Shown here: one piece after another, positions 55,568 to 64,000 of the stretch | Layout: each line of letters begins with the position of its first letter | Position numbering within the stretch: the stretch's first letter is position 1 | Assembly: GCA_016745035.1 (NCBI GenBank) | Contig: JADGDE010000001.1 | Location: forward strand, 658,507-722,506 | Length of the DNA: 64,000 nt | Origin: Thiotrichales bacterium | GTDB taxonomy: Bacteria; Pseudomonadota; Gammaproteobacteria; Beggiatoales; Beggiatoaceae | Reading direction: 5' to 3' | Notes under the pieces: model-generated | The model's input: only the letters and a program-made list of their open reading frames with translations | Database searches by the model: none | What the model was told of the DNA's origin: nothing | Made by a program: the position numbers and the translations under genes

Positions 55568-55653
55568 AGAAACTCATCGTTTAAACTGGCTTTGTCTCCC
55601 CGGCTAAGGTCATTATAAGCGCTATTGGATAATTTATAGAACCCATTTAAAAT

Positions 55654-55765
55654 TTGATATTACGCCAAGGCTTCTTTTTGGCTTTCTCAGCCAAAAAACC
55701 GCCATTGCTGCACAGCCAATTTTCATTATGCAGGTAAAAAACGTGAATAATGAGGTAAAAAATAG
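55654..55765. mobile_element. Degenerate ACTGATG-family MITE
   Basis: The left end TTGATATTACGCCAAGGCTTC matches the 43.9-kb copy apart from a few changes. The interior CCGCCATTGCTGCACAGCC and the GGTAAAAAATAG region also align with it. The right inverted end is lost. It lies between the coiled-coil gene and mtaD. Confidence 0.6.
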
Positions 55766-55780
55766 CTAATCATAGCAACG

Positions 55781-57121
55781 CTAAGTCTCTTTCACGTTAT
55801 CAGCGCCACTAATTAAACTGCGCCAATGGGCTATTTTGCTATTGAGTGCTTGCATATCCAAGGTGGTAAAGTTTTTCGATTTAAGCACATGCCGCCCGGC
55901 AATCCAGACATCGCTGACCTGATCGCGGGAGGCACTGTAAACTAATTGTGTTAATGGGTTATAGACAGGTTGTGTCGATAAGGCACTCATATCAATGGCG
56001 GTAATATCCGCCGCTTTCCCCGCTTCTAAAGACCCGGTTATTTCATCTAAACCCAGCGCTTTTGCACCGTTGATGGTTGCCATGCGCAAGGCTTGGGCGG
56101 CGGATACTTGGCTGGCATCACCGCTGATGGCTTTAGCTAAAAAGGCCGCGCTACGCATCTCACCTAAAATATCCAAATCATCATTACTCGCCGAGCCATC
56201 TGTACCTAAGGCCACATTAACGCCAGCTTTTAATAATTGAGCAACCGGACAAAAACCACTGGCTAATTTCATATTCGATTCAGGACAATGCACCACATGC
56301 ACTCCCGTTTCGGCAACCCGCTGGATTTCGGTATCAGTCAATTGTGCCATATGCACCGCAAGCAATTTATCGTTTAAAAGCCCCAAGGCATCCAAGCGTT
56401 GTAACGGGCGTTTTTGATGGTCTTTAATGCTTTGTTGGATTTCATCTAAGGTTTCATGCACATGCATATGTACACGCAGATTTTTTTCCGCAGAGAGTCT
56501 GACGATTTCGCTTAAAGGCTCGTCGGAGACACTATAAGGCGCGTGAGGAGCATAGGCACAGCTTAACAAAGGCTGGTCAGCATATTTTTTTTGTAAGTCC
56601 TCCGCCCGGAGCAAATACGCATCGGGGTCTTTTGCCCAACTGCTGGGGAAATCAAGCACGATCATGCCAAGGCAAGCACGCATACCCAATTCCAAGGCAA
56701 CATCGGCAACACTGTCAGGGTAAAAATACATATCATTAAAACAGGTAATACCGCTGCGAATCATCTCTGCCATCGCCAAACGACTACCATCGGCGACAAA
56801 CTCATCACTGACCCAAGTTTGTTCCGCTGGCCAAATGTATTCGTTTAACCATTGCATCAACGGTTTATCACTGCCATAACCCCGCAATAAAGTCATTGCC
56901 GCATGGGTGTGGGTATTAATAAGCCCAGGAATAAGAACATGACCGCTGAGCCTGTGGGTAATACGGGCAGAATAGGTATGTACCGCTTTACTTATCGGTA
57001 AAATATCAAGGATTTCACCTTTGTGTACGGCAATGGCATGTTGTTCAAGCACGCGATCATCGGGTTCTACGGGAATCACCCAACTGGCATAAATTAGCGT
57101 ATCAATATGGCGCATGGGCAT
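55781..57121 (-). CDS. mtaD: 5'-methylthioadenosine/S-adenosylhomocysteine deaminase-type amidohydrolase (TRZ/ATZ family)
   Basis: 446-residue zinc-dependent amidohydrolase. The metal site is formed by HTHAAM (about 66-71), HMHVHETLDE (about 205), the conserved His in HCPES region (about 270) and GTDGSASND with the catalytic Asp (about 305). This is the pattern of MtaD and guanine or chlorohydrolase-like deaminases; MtaD function is the common assignment for gammaproteobacterial members, but the substrate is not proven by sequence. Its ATG overlaps the gspG stop by 1 bp (TAATG), so it is coupled to the pseudopilin gene. Confidence 0.88.
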   Translation of the reverse strand: MPMRHIDTLIYASWVIPVEPDDRVLEQHAIAVHKGEILDILPISKAVHTYSARITHRLSGHVLIPGLINTHTHAAMTLLRGYGSDKPLMQWLNEYIWPAEQTWVSDEFVADGSRLAMAEMIRSGITCFNDMYFYPDSVADVALELGMRACLGMIVLDFPSSWAKDPDAYLLRAEDLQKKYADQPLLSCAYAPHAPYSVSDEPLSEIVRLSAEKNLRVHMHVHETLDEIQQSIKDHQKRPLQRLDALGLLNDKLLAVHMAQLTDTEIQRVAETGVHVVHCPESNMKLASGFCPVAQLLKAGVNVALGTDGSASNDDLDILGEMRSAAFLAKAISGDASQVSAAQALRMATINGAKALGLDEITGSLEAGKAADITAIDMSALSTQPVYNPLTQLVYSASRDQVSDVWIAGRHVLKSKNFTTLDMQALNSKIAHWRSLISGADNVKET

Positions 57122-57576
57122 TATTCCTGTGCAAATTCGGTAAGATTCCAGTTACCAATGTCAGCATTGTAACCTTCGCCGCCAGGCTGACCATCTGCAC
57201 CATAAGAAAAAATATCAATTTCTCCGTGTAAACCTGGGTTTAAGTAAAGATAAGGGTTGCCCCAAGGGTCAGGTTGCAAACTGTCAATATAACCGCCTTT
57301 TTTCCATTTTATCGGCAATGGGGGCGTATTGGGCTTAGCGGCTAAGGCTTGTAAGCCTTGGTCAGTGGTTGGATAAAATTGATTATCCAAATAGTATAAG
57401 TTCAAAGCTTGTTTCAGAGCTAAGAGGTTTTGTTTCACTTGAGTTGAGCGGGTGATATTGGGCGCATCCATGATTCTGGGCACAACCAAGGAGGCCAAAA
57501 TGCCCAAAATGACCACCACAACCATGACTTCTATCAGCGTAAAACCGCTGTGTGTTTGTTTATATTGCATATCCAT
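57121..57576 (-). CDS. gspG: Type II secretion major pseudopilin GspG
   Basis: 151-residue prepilin-like protein. The prepilin peptidase site is G11/F12 (HSGFTLIEVM), with Glu at mature position 5, a hydrophobic helix (about 13-34), and the GspG-specific C-terminal segment with TTDQGLQAL, DPWGNPYLYLNPG and SYGADGQPGGEGYNADIGNW, the calcium-binding loop region. It forms the pseudopilus shaft. It lies 9 bp after a histidine kinase gene and 1 bp into mtaD, with no other gsp gene adjacent; the GspE ATPase is 52 kb away in the window. Confidence 0.95.
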   Translation of the reverse strand: MDMQYKQTHSGFTLIEVMVVVVILGILASLVVPRIMDAPNITRSTQVKQNLLALKQALNLYYLDNQFYPTTDQGLQALAAKPNTPPLPIKWKKGGYIDSLQPDPWGNPYLYLNPGLHGEIDIFSYGADGQPGGEGYNADIGNWNLTEFAQE

Positions 57577-57585
57577 TGTCTCGAT

Positions 57586-59292
57586 TTATCCTGTGGATTT
57601 TTTCTCGATACGTTTGAGTTCAAAACACACTTTGCCTGTTTGGTTATGACTCAATTGTAATTGGTAAGGACTATGAAAAGTTTGTTTTGCCGCATGATAT
57701 AAGCCAATGCCAAAACCATCACGGGAGGCCACAGGCTGGCTCAATAATTGGCGCTCAATATCACTGGGAACCGGACTGCCGTCATCACAAACCGTGAGTT
57801 GTATTTCATCTTGGGCACATAACAAACTGACATAAATCTGTAAATGTGTTTCACGTTTACGCTTATTGAGGGCATTCTCAAGCAAATTTTCCACCACATT
57901 ATCAAATAGATCTTCGGGAATTTGCGCATTCCAGACGATATTGGCACTGAACTCTATCGAACGTTTATGGTAGCGGGCGCGTAAATTATCCCACCAAGTG
58001 CGAATTTGTTCTTGGTTATAATTTGCTTGTACAGGTTGCTGTAATTTGTCCAGGGTTAATTTAAGTCGTTGACTTAAATGCGGTAGTTGTCCTTGTAATA
58101 AGCGATGGGTATCGCCAAATTGTGCCGGTTGTACGGTTTCTATCGCCGAGGTGATCACATACAGCGATTGCAGTAAATTTTTAATATCATGGGTCAGTTT
58201 TGCCCCCGTTTCGTGAATGGCTTTTAAGTGCGCTTGTTGGGCATAGTCTTCTTCACGTTGTTTGCTTTGGTGAAAATGCTCCAACAATTGCACCAGCAGT
58301 TTAATATGCCCGCTATAGGTATGATCGAGCTTTTGCCAAGTGTAAAAACTCACTTCTAAAGATTGCGCCGTGACCACAAAACAATGACGGCTACGATGGC
58401 CTAACTGTCCTTGTGCATAACTGGCTTGCCATTCAATACCACAAACCCAAGGGATACTGAGCAGTTGCTTAAAACTGGATTCGACTAAAATATTTGAGTC
58501 GAGCATTTTATAACTTTTGGGCTGGGTTAAGCCTGCTAGCCATTGCTCAAATACACTGTCGATGCTGTGCCAATGCCGCGCCCACAGTTGGGCTACGCTC
58601 ATGCTGTCGGTCATGCTCAACCATAAGAGGCTCAAAAACAATAAAAACCCAAATAAGCCGATTAAACTAAACAACAGAGCTTCGGGATAATTAGCGGTTA
58701 GGTCAATTTGTAATAAAAACACACTGCTTAAGATTAAAATAAGATATGTCAGTGTTAAACTCAGACCATGAAAAAAATCGAATTTATTAGAAATGTCTTT
58801 GTTATTCTTGGAGATAAATAACAAGCTTAAAGGAATTAAGGCGAGGGTATAGCCGAGTAAATCGACTGGCATACAAAAATGCTCAGCAAACCAGGTGGAG
58901 GAAAACTGCAAGAATAAGTAAGGCAGGTCTAAGGCAAACAAATCAATGCTTAAAAATAATAAAATGGCAAAATTGACCCAACGATCGATGGGAGTGTATA
59001 AAGCTCTACCTGCAAATAAACTCAATAAAAATAATTGCCAAATACCGATAAGGCTATGAATAAAGGCGCTAAAAATCGCAATACTGATGATCAAGCCCCA
59101 AATTTTCTTATTAAAAAACTTGGGCTGTAGCAGACTGTCGTTATTTTGCCATAACAATAACAACAGAATATGTAGGCTAAACAACACTTGAGCTAGCCAA
59201 TTTTGACTTGAGTATATGACCGCGTGTTGCGCCAATAGACTCAGACCTAAAAGACGAAAATGATGTTTAGGAGCGATAGCAATATCGCGCAT
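57586..59292 (-). CDS. Multi-pass membrane sensor histidine kinase
   Basis: 568 residues. The N-terminal membrane region has about eight to nine helices (residues 10-235). A linker holds a GAF-like region, followed by an H-box with KLTHDIKNLLQSLYVI (about 365-380), N-box VENLLENALNKR, and DDGSPVP and GFGIGLYHAAKQ ATP-binding motifs. The HDIKN pattern resembles PrsK-like kinases. The ATG at 59292 is chosen because it forms a TAATG overlap with the upstream tautomerase gene; the frame could start 27 bases earlier but would lose the coupling. No response regulator is adjacent. Confidence 0.85.
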   Translation of the reverse strand: MRDIAIAPKHHFRLLGLSLLAQHAVIYSSQNWLAQVLFSLHILLLLLWQNNDSLLQPKFFNKKIWGLIISIAIFSAFIHSLIGIWQLFLLSLFAGRALYTPIDRWVNFAILLFLSIDLFALDLPYLFLQFSSTWFAEHFCMPVDLLGYTLALIPLSLLFISKNNKDISNKFDFFHGLSLTLTYLILILSSVFLLQIDLTANYPEALLFSLIGLFGFLLFLSLLWLSMTDSMSVAQLWARHWHSIDSVFEQWLAGLTQPKSYKMLDSNILVESSFKQLLSIPWVCGIEWQASYAQGQLGHRSRHCFVVTAQSLEVSFYTWQKLDHTYSGHIKLLVQLLEHFHQSKQREEDYAQQAHLKAIHETGAKLTHDIKNLLQSLYVITSAIETVQPAQFGDTHRLLQGQLPHLSQRLKLTLDKLQQPVQANYNQEQIRTWWDNLRARYHKRSIEFSANIVWNAQIPEDLFDNVVENLLENALNKRKRETHLQIYVSLLCAQDEIQLTVCDDGSPVPSDIERQLLSQPVASRDGFGIGLYHAAKQTFHSPYQLQLSHNQTGKVCFELKRIEKKSTG

Positions 59293-59636
59293 TAGAAGGT
59301 GCGACCATCCCAACCCCACAGAGCGCGTGGAATATTAATAAATTCAATATAAATCCGCGGGCTGGGGATCTCAAGTTCGGTTTCAATAAAATCACACAAA
59401 CCCTTGGAGAATTCGATGGTTTGATCTTCAGGTAAACCAATACTTTTCAAAGATACACAAGCACAAGGACTGTCGGAACCCGCAAAAAGCATGGGCGTAT
59501 TTGGGGCTAAACTTAACATCACATAACTTTCGGGTTTTTGTAATAAAGCGGCAACTTTTTGCGATAAATTGGCTAAAAAGTGCTGTTGTTGGGCTGAGGA
59601 TAAAGATAAATTAGTTTCTAAACGACAATACGGCAT
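59292..59636 (-). CDS. MIF/phenylpyruvate tautomerase-family protein
   Basis: 114 residues, resembling macrophage migration inhibitory factor. Pro2 (the catalytic base after Met removal), the YVMLSLAPNTPMLFAGS segment, the VSLKSIGLP strand, and the C-terminal YIEFINIPRALWGWDGRTF are typical of MIF homologues in bacteria. Tautomerase activity is likely; the physiological role is unknown. It is the first gene of a coupled minus-strand run with the histidine kinase, gspG and mtaD. Confidence 0.9.
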   Translation of the reverse strand: MPYCRLETNLSLSSAQQQHFLANLSQKVAALLQKPESYVMLSLAPNTPMLFAGSDSPCACVSLKSIGLPEDQTIEFSKGLCDFIETELEIPSPRIYIEFINIPRALWGWDGRTF

Positions 59637-59669
59637 GATTCACTTAGCGATAGGCAGGTGGTTGATAGG

Positions 59670-60305
59670 TTAAGCGCCAGTTCCATTATTCCGTTTTACT
59701 TTACTTAAATCGGCATTAGTAAAATCGGTATCGGTTAAATTGGCATTAAAAAGGTTTGCCCCGGTGAGGTCTGCGCCGGTGAAATTAGCACGAAATAAAT
59801 CCGCATTGGTAAAATAGACTTCGATGAGATTGGCATCGGTCAAGTTAGCCTTAAAAAGGTTAGCCCCGGTCATATTGGCTCGAAACATATCGGATTCAAA
59901 TAAATTTGCCCGAAATAAGTTAGCTTCGGTTAAGTTGACACCGGATAAAAAACAACGAATAAAATAGGCTTTGGATAAATTGGCTTCGCTTAAAATCGCA
60001 TCGGTTAACGTGGTATCCGACAAATAAGCTTCACTGAGATTGGCTTCGTTAAGATTGCTTTTGGTCAGATTGGCTTTGGATAAATTCGCCTCAGTGAGAT
60101 TTGCGCCATTGAGGTTCGCGCCACTTAAATTGGCACGGGTTAAATCAACACGAGATAAATTTGCCCGGAAAAATTCCCCTTTCGCTAGATTTAAGCCAGT
60201 TAAGTCACTGCCCGACAAATCTGCCCAAGTGGATGCGTTTTCACGCCAGGCATTCCATGCCTTAATCCCTTGCTTTAGTACCTCTAGGTGTTCTGGATTC
60301 GCCAT
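59670..60305 (-). CDS. Pentapeptide repeat protein
   Basis: 211 residues. After a helical N-terminus of about 25 residues (LEVLKQGIKAWNAWREN), nearly the whole protein consists of A(N/D)Lxx pentapeptides (about 30 or more), which fold as a right-handed quadrilateral beta-helix. There are no transmembrane helices. Some family members mimic DNA and bind gyrase, but the general role is unknown. It is 33 bp upstream of the MIF gene and possibly in the same transcript. Confidence 0.9.
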   Translation of the reverse strand: MANPEHLEVLKQGIKAWNAWRENASTWADLSGSDLTGLNLAKGEFFRANLSRVDLTRANLSGANLNGANLTEANLSKANLTKSNLNEANLSEAYLSDTTLTDAILSEANLSKAYFIRCFLSGVNLTEANLFRANLFESDMFRANMTGANLFKANLTDANLIEVYFTNADLFRANFTGADLTGANLFNANLTDTDFTNADLSKVKRNNGTGA

Positions 60306-60813
60306 TAACTATCACATCTTGCTGTATATTTTGACCTTGGCATACGGACTTAAAAAAGTTGCACACGTGGGGTTTCGACAAAACAGCTCATAGCATACCA
60401 AAAAAACTCGGCAACGGTTAGCGCTTAAATAAAAATATAGCTAAAAAACTCAGCATGATAGTGTCGATAGAGAGGCGGAAAACTGTATATTTAACGGTGA
60501 GTTGATGCATGAATTTAAAGCAAAATATAAATTTTATGAATTAAAAATCAAATAGTTAAATTTTATCTCTCCCGCATAGCTTGTATAGAAAACCTAGCTT
60601 AAATTCCGTTGGCTTAATTTGTATTGAGTCTATATTAAAAATTGCTATAAATTTATCGCTAAAAGATATTTGTCAGTGCCTAAGGAGATAAAATCTGCTG
60701 AAATCAATTGTTGGCAATAAAAAAGCGCTCCTTAACTGAGCTGATGTTTATTAGAATGTTATAATATTCGTATATACAGTTTACTCAGTCAAATCATAAG
60801 GAAGGAACCCAAT
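60306..60813. other. 508-bp AT-rich intergenic region between divergent genes
   Basis: It separates the leftward pentapeptide gene from the rightward murein-hydrolase-like gene. No open frame of note, no MITE ends and no strong hairpin are visible. It contains a perfect TATAAT at 60760-60765 for the rightward gene and is otherwise AT-rich. A regulatory region or small RNA gene is possible but I see no specific support. Confidence 0.5.
60760..60765 (+). promoter_or_regulatory. Possible -10 box of the YcbK/MepK-like gene
   Basis: A perfect TATAAT lies 48 bp before the ATG at 60814. No good -35 hexamer lies at 16-18 bp upstream, so the promoter may need an activator or may not be active. AAGGAAGGA is a clear ribosome-binding site 8 bases before the ATG. 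Confidence 0.4.
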
Positions 60814-61362
60814 ATGATTGAGACCATTAGCATGGAACGGCGTTTATTTTTAGGGGCAAGCCTCAGCGGTTTATTAACACTATCTCCCAGTGGTGTGGCA
60901 AAAACACAAACGCAAGCACAAGAACGCAGTTTGTCTCTTTATAATCAACACACAGGTGAAACACTTTATAGCGTTTTTTGGTATCAAGGCAGTTATCAGC
61001 GCGATAGTCTCAAAGAAATTGAACATTTATGTCGGGATCATCGTTCTAATACGACCCATCCGGTCGATACACGTTTATTAGAATTGTTATATTTACTCAC
61101 GGTTAAATTGCAAAATGCCAAACCCATAGAAATTATTTCTGCTTATCGCTCCCAGAAAACAAACCATGCTTTACGCAAACGCAGCCGTGGTGTGGCTAAA
61201 AATAGCTACCACACACGCGGGCAAGCGGTAGATATTAAAGTGCCCAATTGTTCATCGCAGCGTTTATATCGTACAGCCAAGGCTTTGCAAGCAGGAGGGG
61301 TTGGCTATTATCCGCGCTCCGGTTTTATTCATATCGATACAGGACCTGTTCGACATTGGTAA
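60814..61362 (+). CDS. YcbK/MepK-like (DUF882, M15-type) murein endopeptidase, Tat-exported
   Basis: 182 residues. The N-terminus has a twin-arginine-like motif MERRLFLGAS followed by a hydrophobic stretch, as in E. coli YcbK/MepK, which is Tat-exported. The DUF882 domain shows ISAYRSQKTN, the zinc motif SYHTRGQAVDIKV and a C-terminal GFIHIDTGPVRHW (third ligand). It probably cleaves peptidoglycan cross-links in the periplasm. The ATG at 60814 has AAGGAAGGA 8 bases upstream; another Met lies six codons later, directly before the Arg pair. No L,D-transpeptidase gene is adjacent, although the two often pair in other genomes. Confidence 0.9.
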   Translation: MIETISMERRLFLGASLSGLLTLSPSGVAKTQTQAQERSLSLYNQHTGETLYSVFWYQGSYQRDSLKEIEHLCRDHRSNTTHPVDTRLLELLYLLTVKLQNAKPIEIISAYRSQKTNHALRKRSRGVAKNSYHTRGQAVDIKVPNCSSQRLYRTAKALQAGGVGYYPRSGFIHIDTGPVRHW

Positions 61363-61395
61363 GGTTCATTTCAAATGGGATCTATGTGCTCTTTT

Positions 61396-61463
61396 TTTAG
61401 TTTTACGCACTAAGCTAGTTTTTATCAAAATACAGTGGTGTTTAGCTTTTGCCTAACATCAGT
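61396..61463. mobile_element. Degenerate, internally deleted ACTGATG-family MITE
   Basis: The left part TTACGCACTAAGC followed by GTTTTTATC matches the start of the 52.7-kb copy. The right part GCCTAACATCAGT matches its end, with about 65 bp of the interior missing. Its last base is the first base (on the plus strand) of the stop codon of the leftward sensor gene. Confidence 0.6.
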
Positions 61464-64000
61464 TATTCAGCATTGTTATCTTCAACAACCCCTGATATTT
61501 TGCGACAAACCCCATCGGCATCAACCACAGGGTGGGGGCTAAGCAAAATCGTCGCAATGCTCTGATCGGCGCGTCGAAACTGGAGTTCATATTGCGGTTG
61601 GCGTTTACCTGTTTGTAACATTGTTTGTACATTTTTTGAGAGCAAACTCAAGCTTTCTGGTAGCCATTCAACTAGCTGAAAAAAATTCTGTCCTATGGCT
61701 TTGTCAGGGGGAATAGCAAAAATATTTTCAGCTCCTTGGCTGATATACTCCAACACGCCTTCGGCAGAATGTGTATACAAACTAAAACTAGGGGCGATAT
61801 CGCCAATTAAATGTTGATATTTCAGTTGGCTATCACGCAAGGCGTGTTCTATTTGGACTCGCTTATTTATATCGGTAAAAATATAAATCACGCCTTTATC
61901 CGGGGTGCTTGGGTCAACGGCTTTAGTGCTGATTTGACACCAAAATTTACGCCCATCTTTACGTTGATAACAAAATTCAGCCTGATAAGATTCACCTCGT
62001 GATAATATCGTTTGGCTATCTTTAGTTGCTTGCTCAAAATCTTGTTGATTAGCATAAATCAGCCTTACACTTTGTCCTAATATGTCTTCACGTTTATAAG
62101 CAAACACGTTAAGCATGTGATCATTGATCCAGACAAACCGTCGATGAATAACAAAGGCAATCATCACTGCAGCATTATTAAGGATAATATTGCGTTCACG
62201 TAATGAATTTTCAGCACATTTCTTGGCAGCAAGAAGACTGCGTTCTGCCTGTTTACGCTCGCTAATATCACGTACGACATTGAGGCTGCATCCTTCTTTC
62301 CCTAGATAAATCCGTGTGCTACTGATTTCAACTTCACATATGCGCCCATCTTTACGTTTTAAATAACTATCTATGGGGCTTGAAGTGTTATCTTTGCTGC
62401 GGAAATGGTCTTTTTCAGCCTCTGGTAACACATCTGGTAAGCGCATAGATAATAATTCAGTTTGGCTGTAAGCACTGAGTTTTGCAAAAGCCGGATTAAC
62501 CAATATATAGTCCCCATGTTTATTGCTTAAGCTCACACTTTCATGACTTTGTTCAATCAAACTGCTGAATAAAGCTTCCCGTTCTGCCAATGCTAATGTT
62601 GTTGTTTTATTAGCGGTGATATTTTCATGGATAACCAATAAACGCCCAGTGTCTTCGTTATTTGGAAAAAGATAAACACGCCCAATAAACCAGTGTTTTT
62701 CTGTCGGTGTATCGTAAGCATATTCCAATGAAAAAGTATCCTGCTGTCCACTCATGACCGCCCGTAACCCGGCGGCAAATAAGGGAGCTTCTTTGGCTGT
62801 CGCACCTGTTGCCTTATCACAAATATCTAAATAATTAACACCAATACCGCAATTAGGGGCGGAAGGCGCATTGGTATCAGCAAAATGCTGCCAGGCTTGA
62901 TTGACCATTAAAATAGTGCCGTTTTTATCTAAAACACACAAGTGCTCAGGAATGGCGTTAATGGCTGTATAAATAAAATCTTGACTGTCTTGTAATATGC
63001 TTCGGGAGTGAGCTAGTTTACGGTTCCAATATAAGATGAGAATAATCACCAGGATCAACATCGAACTGATATACCATAACAGCGAGTAATCCGTATAAGT
63101 AGGGGGTTTAAGGCTAAAATGCTTTTGTAAAAGGGTATTTTTTTCTTGTTCGGTAATGGAATCAAGCGCTTTTTGTAAAATGGGAACGAATTCTTCCCAA
63201 TCGCTGCGTACCCCTAAACTGATTTCAAAACGGTAAGGCAATTCCCCGGACACTTTGAGATTGGTGATGCCATGATGGCGGACAATATAACTCATGATAG
63301 CCATGTCACCAATATAAGCAAAAGCTTCTCCCTTTGAGACCGCTAACATGGCAGACAAGGTATCAGGATAGGCTTGTATTTGTAATTGTTGTGCGAGAGT
63401 GCCAACCAATTTATCACCGATATAATCGCCTTCGATAGCGACAATTTTGCCTTGTAAACCTTTTAAGCCATGAACAAAACTGACATTGTCGTCAGTGATA
63501 ATCATCATGGGGTGAGAAAGATAAGGCTGGGTAAAAGAGGTAAATTGTTGCCGTGCTGCGGTTGCTCTAATTGATGAAAAGAGATCTAACTCGCGTTTTT
63601 CCACCATTGCGACAATATCCGACCAAGGTTTTTGTGGTGATGTTTGAAAGCTCAGTCCCAAGCGCTGCTGTAATAACTGCATATAATCAGCTGCTATTCC
63701 CTGATAGCTACCCGCGTGGAACATCTCAAAAGGGGGTAAATGACGGTTAGAAGCCAGACGAATATTAGGATGTGCTTGCAGCCAAGCGCGTTCTTTAGCG
63801 CTTAAAAAAATGGGTAAAATAAAAGGGGTTGCTGACCAATTATCAAGGATTTGTTTATGCTCAGCTTCGGAAATAGAACGGATAGCTTTATCCAATATCG
63901 TCGCTAAAATAGGCGCATTGCGACGAACACCGATCCCAAAAGCCATTTCTTTACCGGTAACTTGTTGCGCCCAACCTAATTTGACTCCTGAAAGTAACAT
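61463..64000 (-). CDS. Sensor protein with solute-binding domains and multiple PAS domains (5' partial)
   Basis: 845 residues visible; the frame is open past the window's right edge. The part of a first bacterial extracellular solute-binding (SBP_3) domain is at 1-60 and a second complete one at about 70-300. A transmembrane helix (about 306-328) is followed by four PAS domains (about 335-455, 470-580, 595-710, 720-840) with PAC-type ends such as KDGRICEVEISSTR and KDGRKFWCQIS. The protein then stops with no histidine kinase, GGDEF or other output domain. The stop codon lies exactly at the end of a MITE, so the output part may have been lost by insertion and deletion. Confidence 0.85.
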   Translation of the reverse strand: MLLSGVKLGWAQQVTGKEMAFGIGVRRNAPILATILDKAIRSISEAEHKQILDNWSATPFILPIFLSAKERAWLQAHPNIRLASNRHLPPFEMFHAGSYQGIAADYMQLLQQRLGLSFQTSPQKPWSDIVAMVEKRELDLFSSIRATAARQQFTSFTQPYLSHPMMIITDDNVSFVHGLKGLQGKIVAIEGDYIGDKLVGTLAQQLQIQAYPDTLSAMLAVSKGEAFAYIGDMAIMSYIVRHHGITNLKVSGELPYRFEISLGVRSDWEEFVPILQKALDSITEQEKNTLLQKHFSLKPPTYTDYSLLWYISSMLILVIILILYWNRKLAHSRSILQDSQDFIYTAINAIPEHLCVLDKNGTILMVNQAWQHFADTNAPSAPNCGIGVNYLDICDKATGATAKEAPLFAAGLRAVMSGQQDTFSLEYAYDTPTEKHWFIGRVYLFPNNEDTGRLLVIHENITANKTTTLALAEREALFSSLIEQSHESVSLSNKHGDYILVNPAFAKLSAYSQTELLSMRLPDVLPEAEKDHFRSKDNTSSPIDSYLKRKDGRICEVEISSTRIYLGKEGCSLNVVRDISERKQAERSLLAAKKCAENSLRERNIILNNAAVMIAFVIHRRFVWINDHMLNVFAYKREDILGQSVRLIYANQQDFEQATKDSQTILSRGESYQAEFCYQRKDGRKFWCQISTKAVDPSTPDKGVIYIFTDINKRVQIEHALRDSQLKYQHLIGDIAPSFSLYTHSAEGVLEYISQGAENIFAIPPDKAIGQNFFQLVEWLPESLSLLSKNVQTMLQTGKRQPQYELQFRRADQSIATILLSPHPVVDADGVCRKISGVVEDNNAE

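Noticed and set aside
60306..60813. Possible small RNA or hidden gene in the long AT-rich gap
   Set aside because: I found no strong hairpin with T-run, no tRNA-like fold and no open frame with a ribosome-binding site.

Overview
The window looks like a chromosomal segment of a gammaproteobacterium with moderate GC content. The family set (KdsD, GatA/GatC, RmlA, a type II secretion ATPase and major pseudopilin, a bufferin locus) and the many dispersed REP-like and MITE-like repeats resemble Thiotrichales/Beggiatoaceae-type genomes. That placement is inference; no rRNA or tRNA gene is visible to fix it.

Layout. 1-8.3 kb: a truncated SLC13-type permease, prfA, a repeat-filled gap, then a GspE ATPase, a YciK-type SDR, an M50 metalloprotease-like membrane protein and a Rieske-glutamate synthase fusion. 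8.5-28.2 kb: a single 6552-codon gene for a giant exported mosaic protein (aspartyl protease and beta-propeller modules duplicated in tandem, PA14-like modules, a ricin-like lectin, 36 Cys-paired RCC1 repeats, about 12 cadherin-like repeats), followed by a membrane-anchored protein with alpha-helical repeats. 30.4-34.5 kb: hisC, a Nif3-type protein, kdsD, a hydroxyisobutyrate dehydrogenase-family gene and a cAMP-binding-domain protein. 34.6-39.0 kb (minus): a SWIM/SNF2 helicase and a histone deacetylase-like amidohydrolase. 39.0-41.5 kb (minus): a complete bufferin cluster (precursor, MNIO/DUF692 enzyme, DUF2063 partner, DoxX). 41.7-43.9 kb: a divergent two-component pair. 44.1-51.7 kb: gatA-gatC, a CHASE2 Ser/Thr kinase, a PP2C phosphatase and a GspL/GspM-like pair. 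51.8-55.0 kb: rmlA, a cyclic-peptide-type ABC exporter and a CopD-like membrane protein. 55.0-60.3 kb (minus): a tail-anchored coiled-coil protein, an MtaD-type deaminase, GspG, a histidine kinase, an MIF-type tautomerase and a pentapeptide protein. 60.8-64.0 kb: a MepK/YcbK-like murein hydrolase and the 3' part of a solute-binding/PAS sensor.

How parts may work together. GspE, GspG and the GspL/GspM-like pair are scattered through the window but would belong to one type II secretion-like machine that could export Sec-dependent giants such as the 6552-residue protein (inference). The bufferin cluster is a metal-handling RiPP pathway. It has a terminator hairpin in the precursor leader, a 14-bp hairpin between precursor and enzyme genes, and a two-component system transcribed divergently from the same 215-bp gap.

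The most notable non-coding signal is a family of short inverted-repeat elements (ends ACTGATGTTACGC). There are six copies or remnants, and two full copies are flanked by clean 5-bp duplications. They sit against stop codons and start codons of several genes and may have altered two of them.
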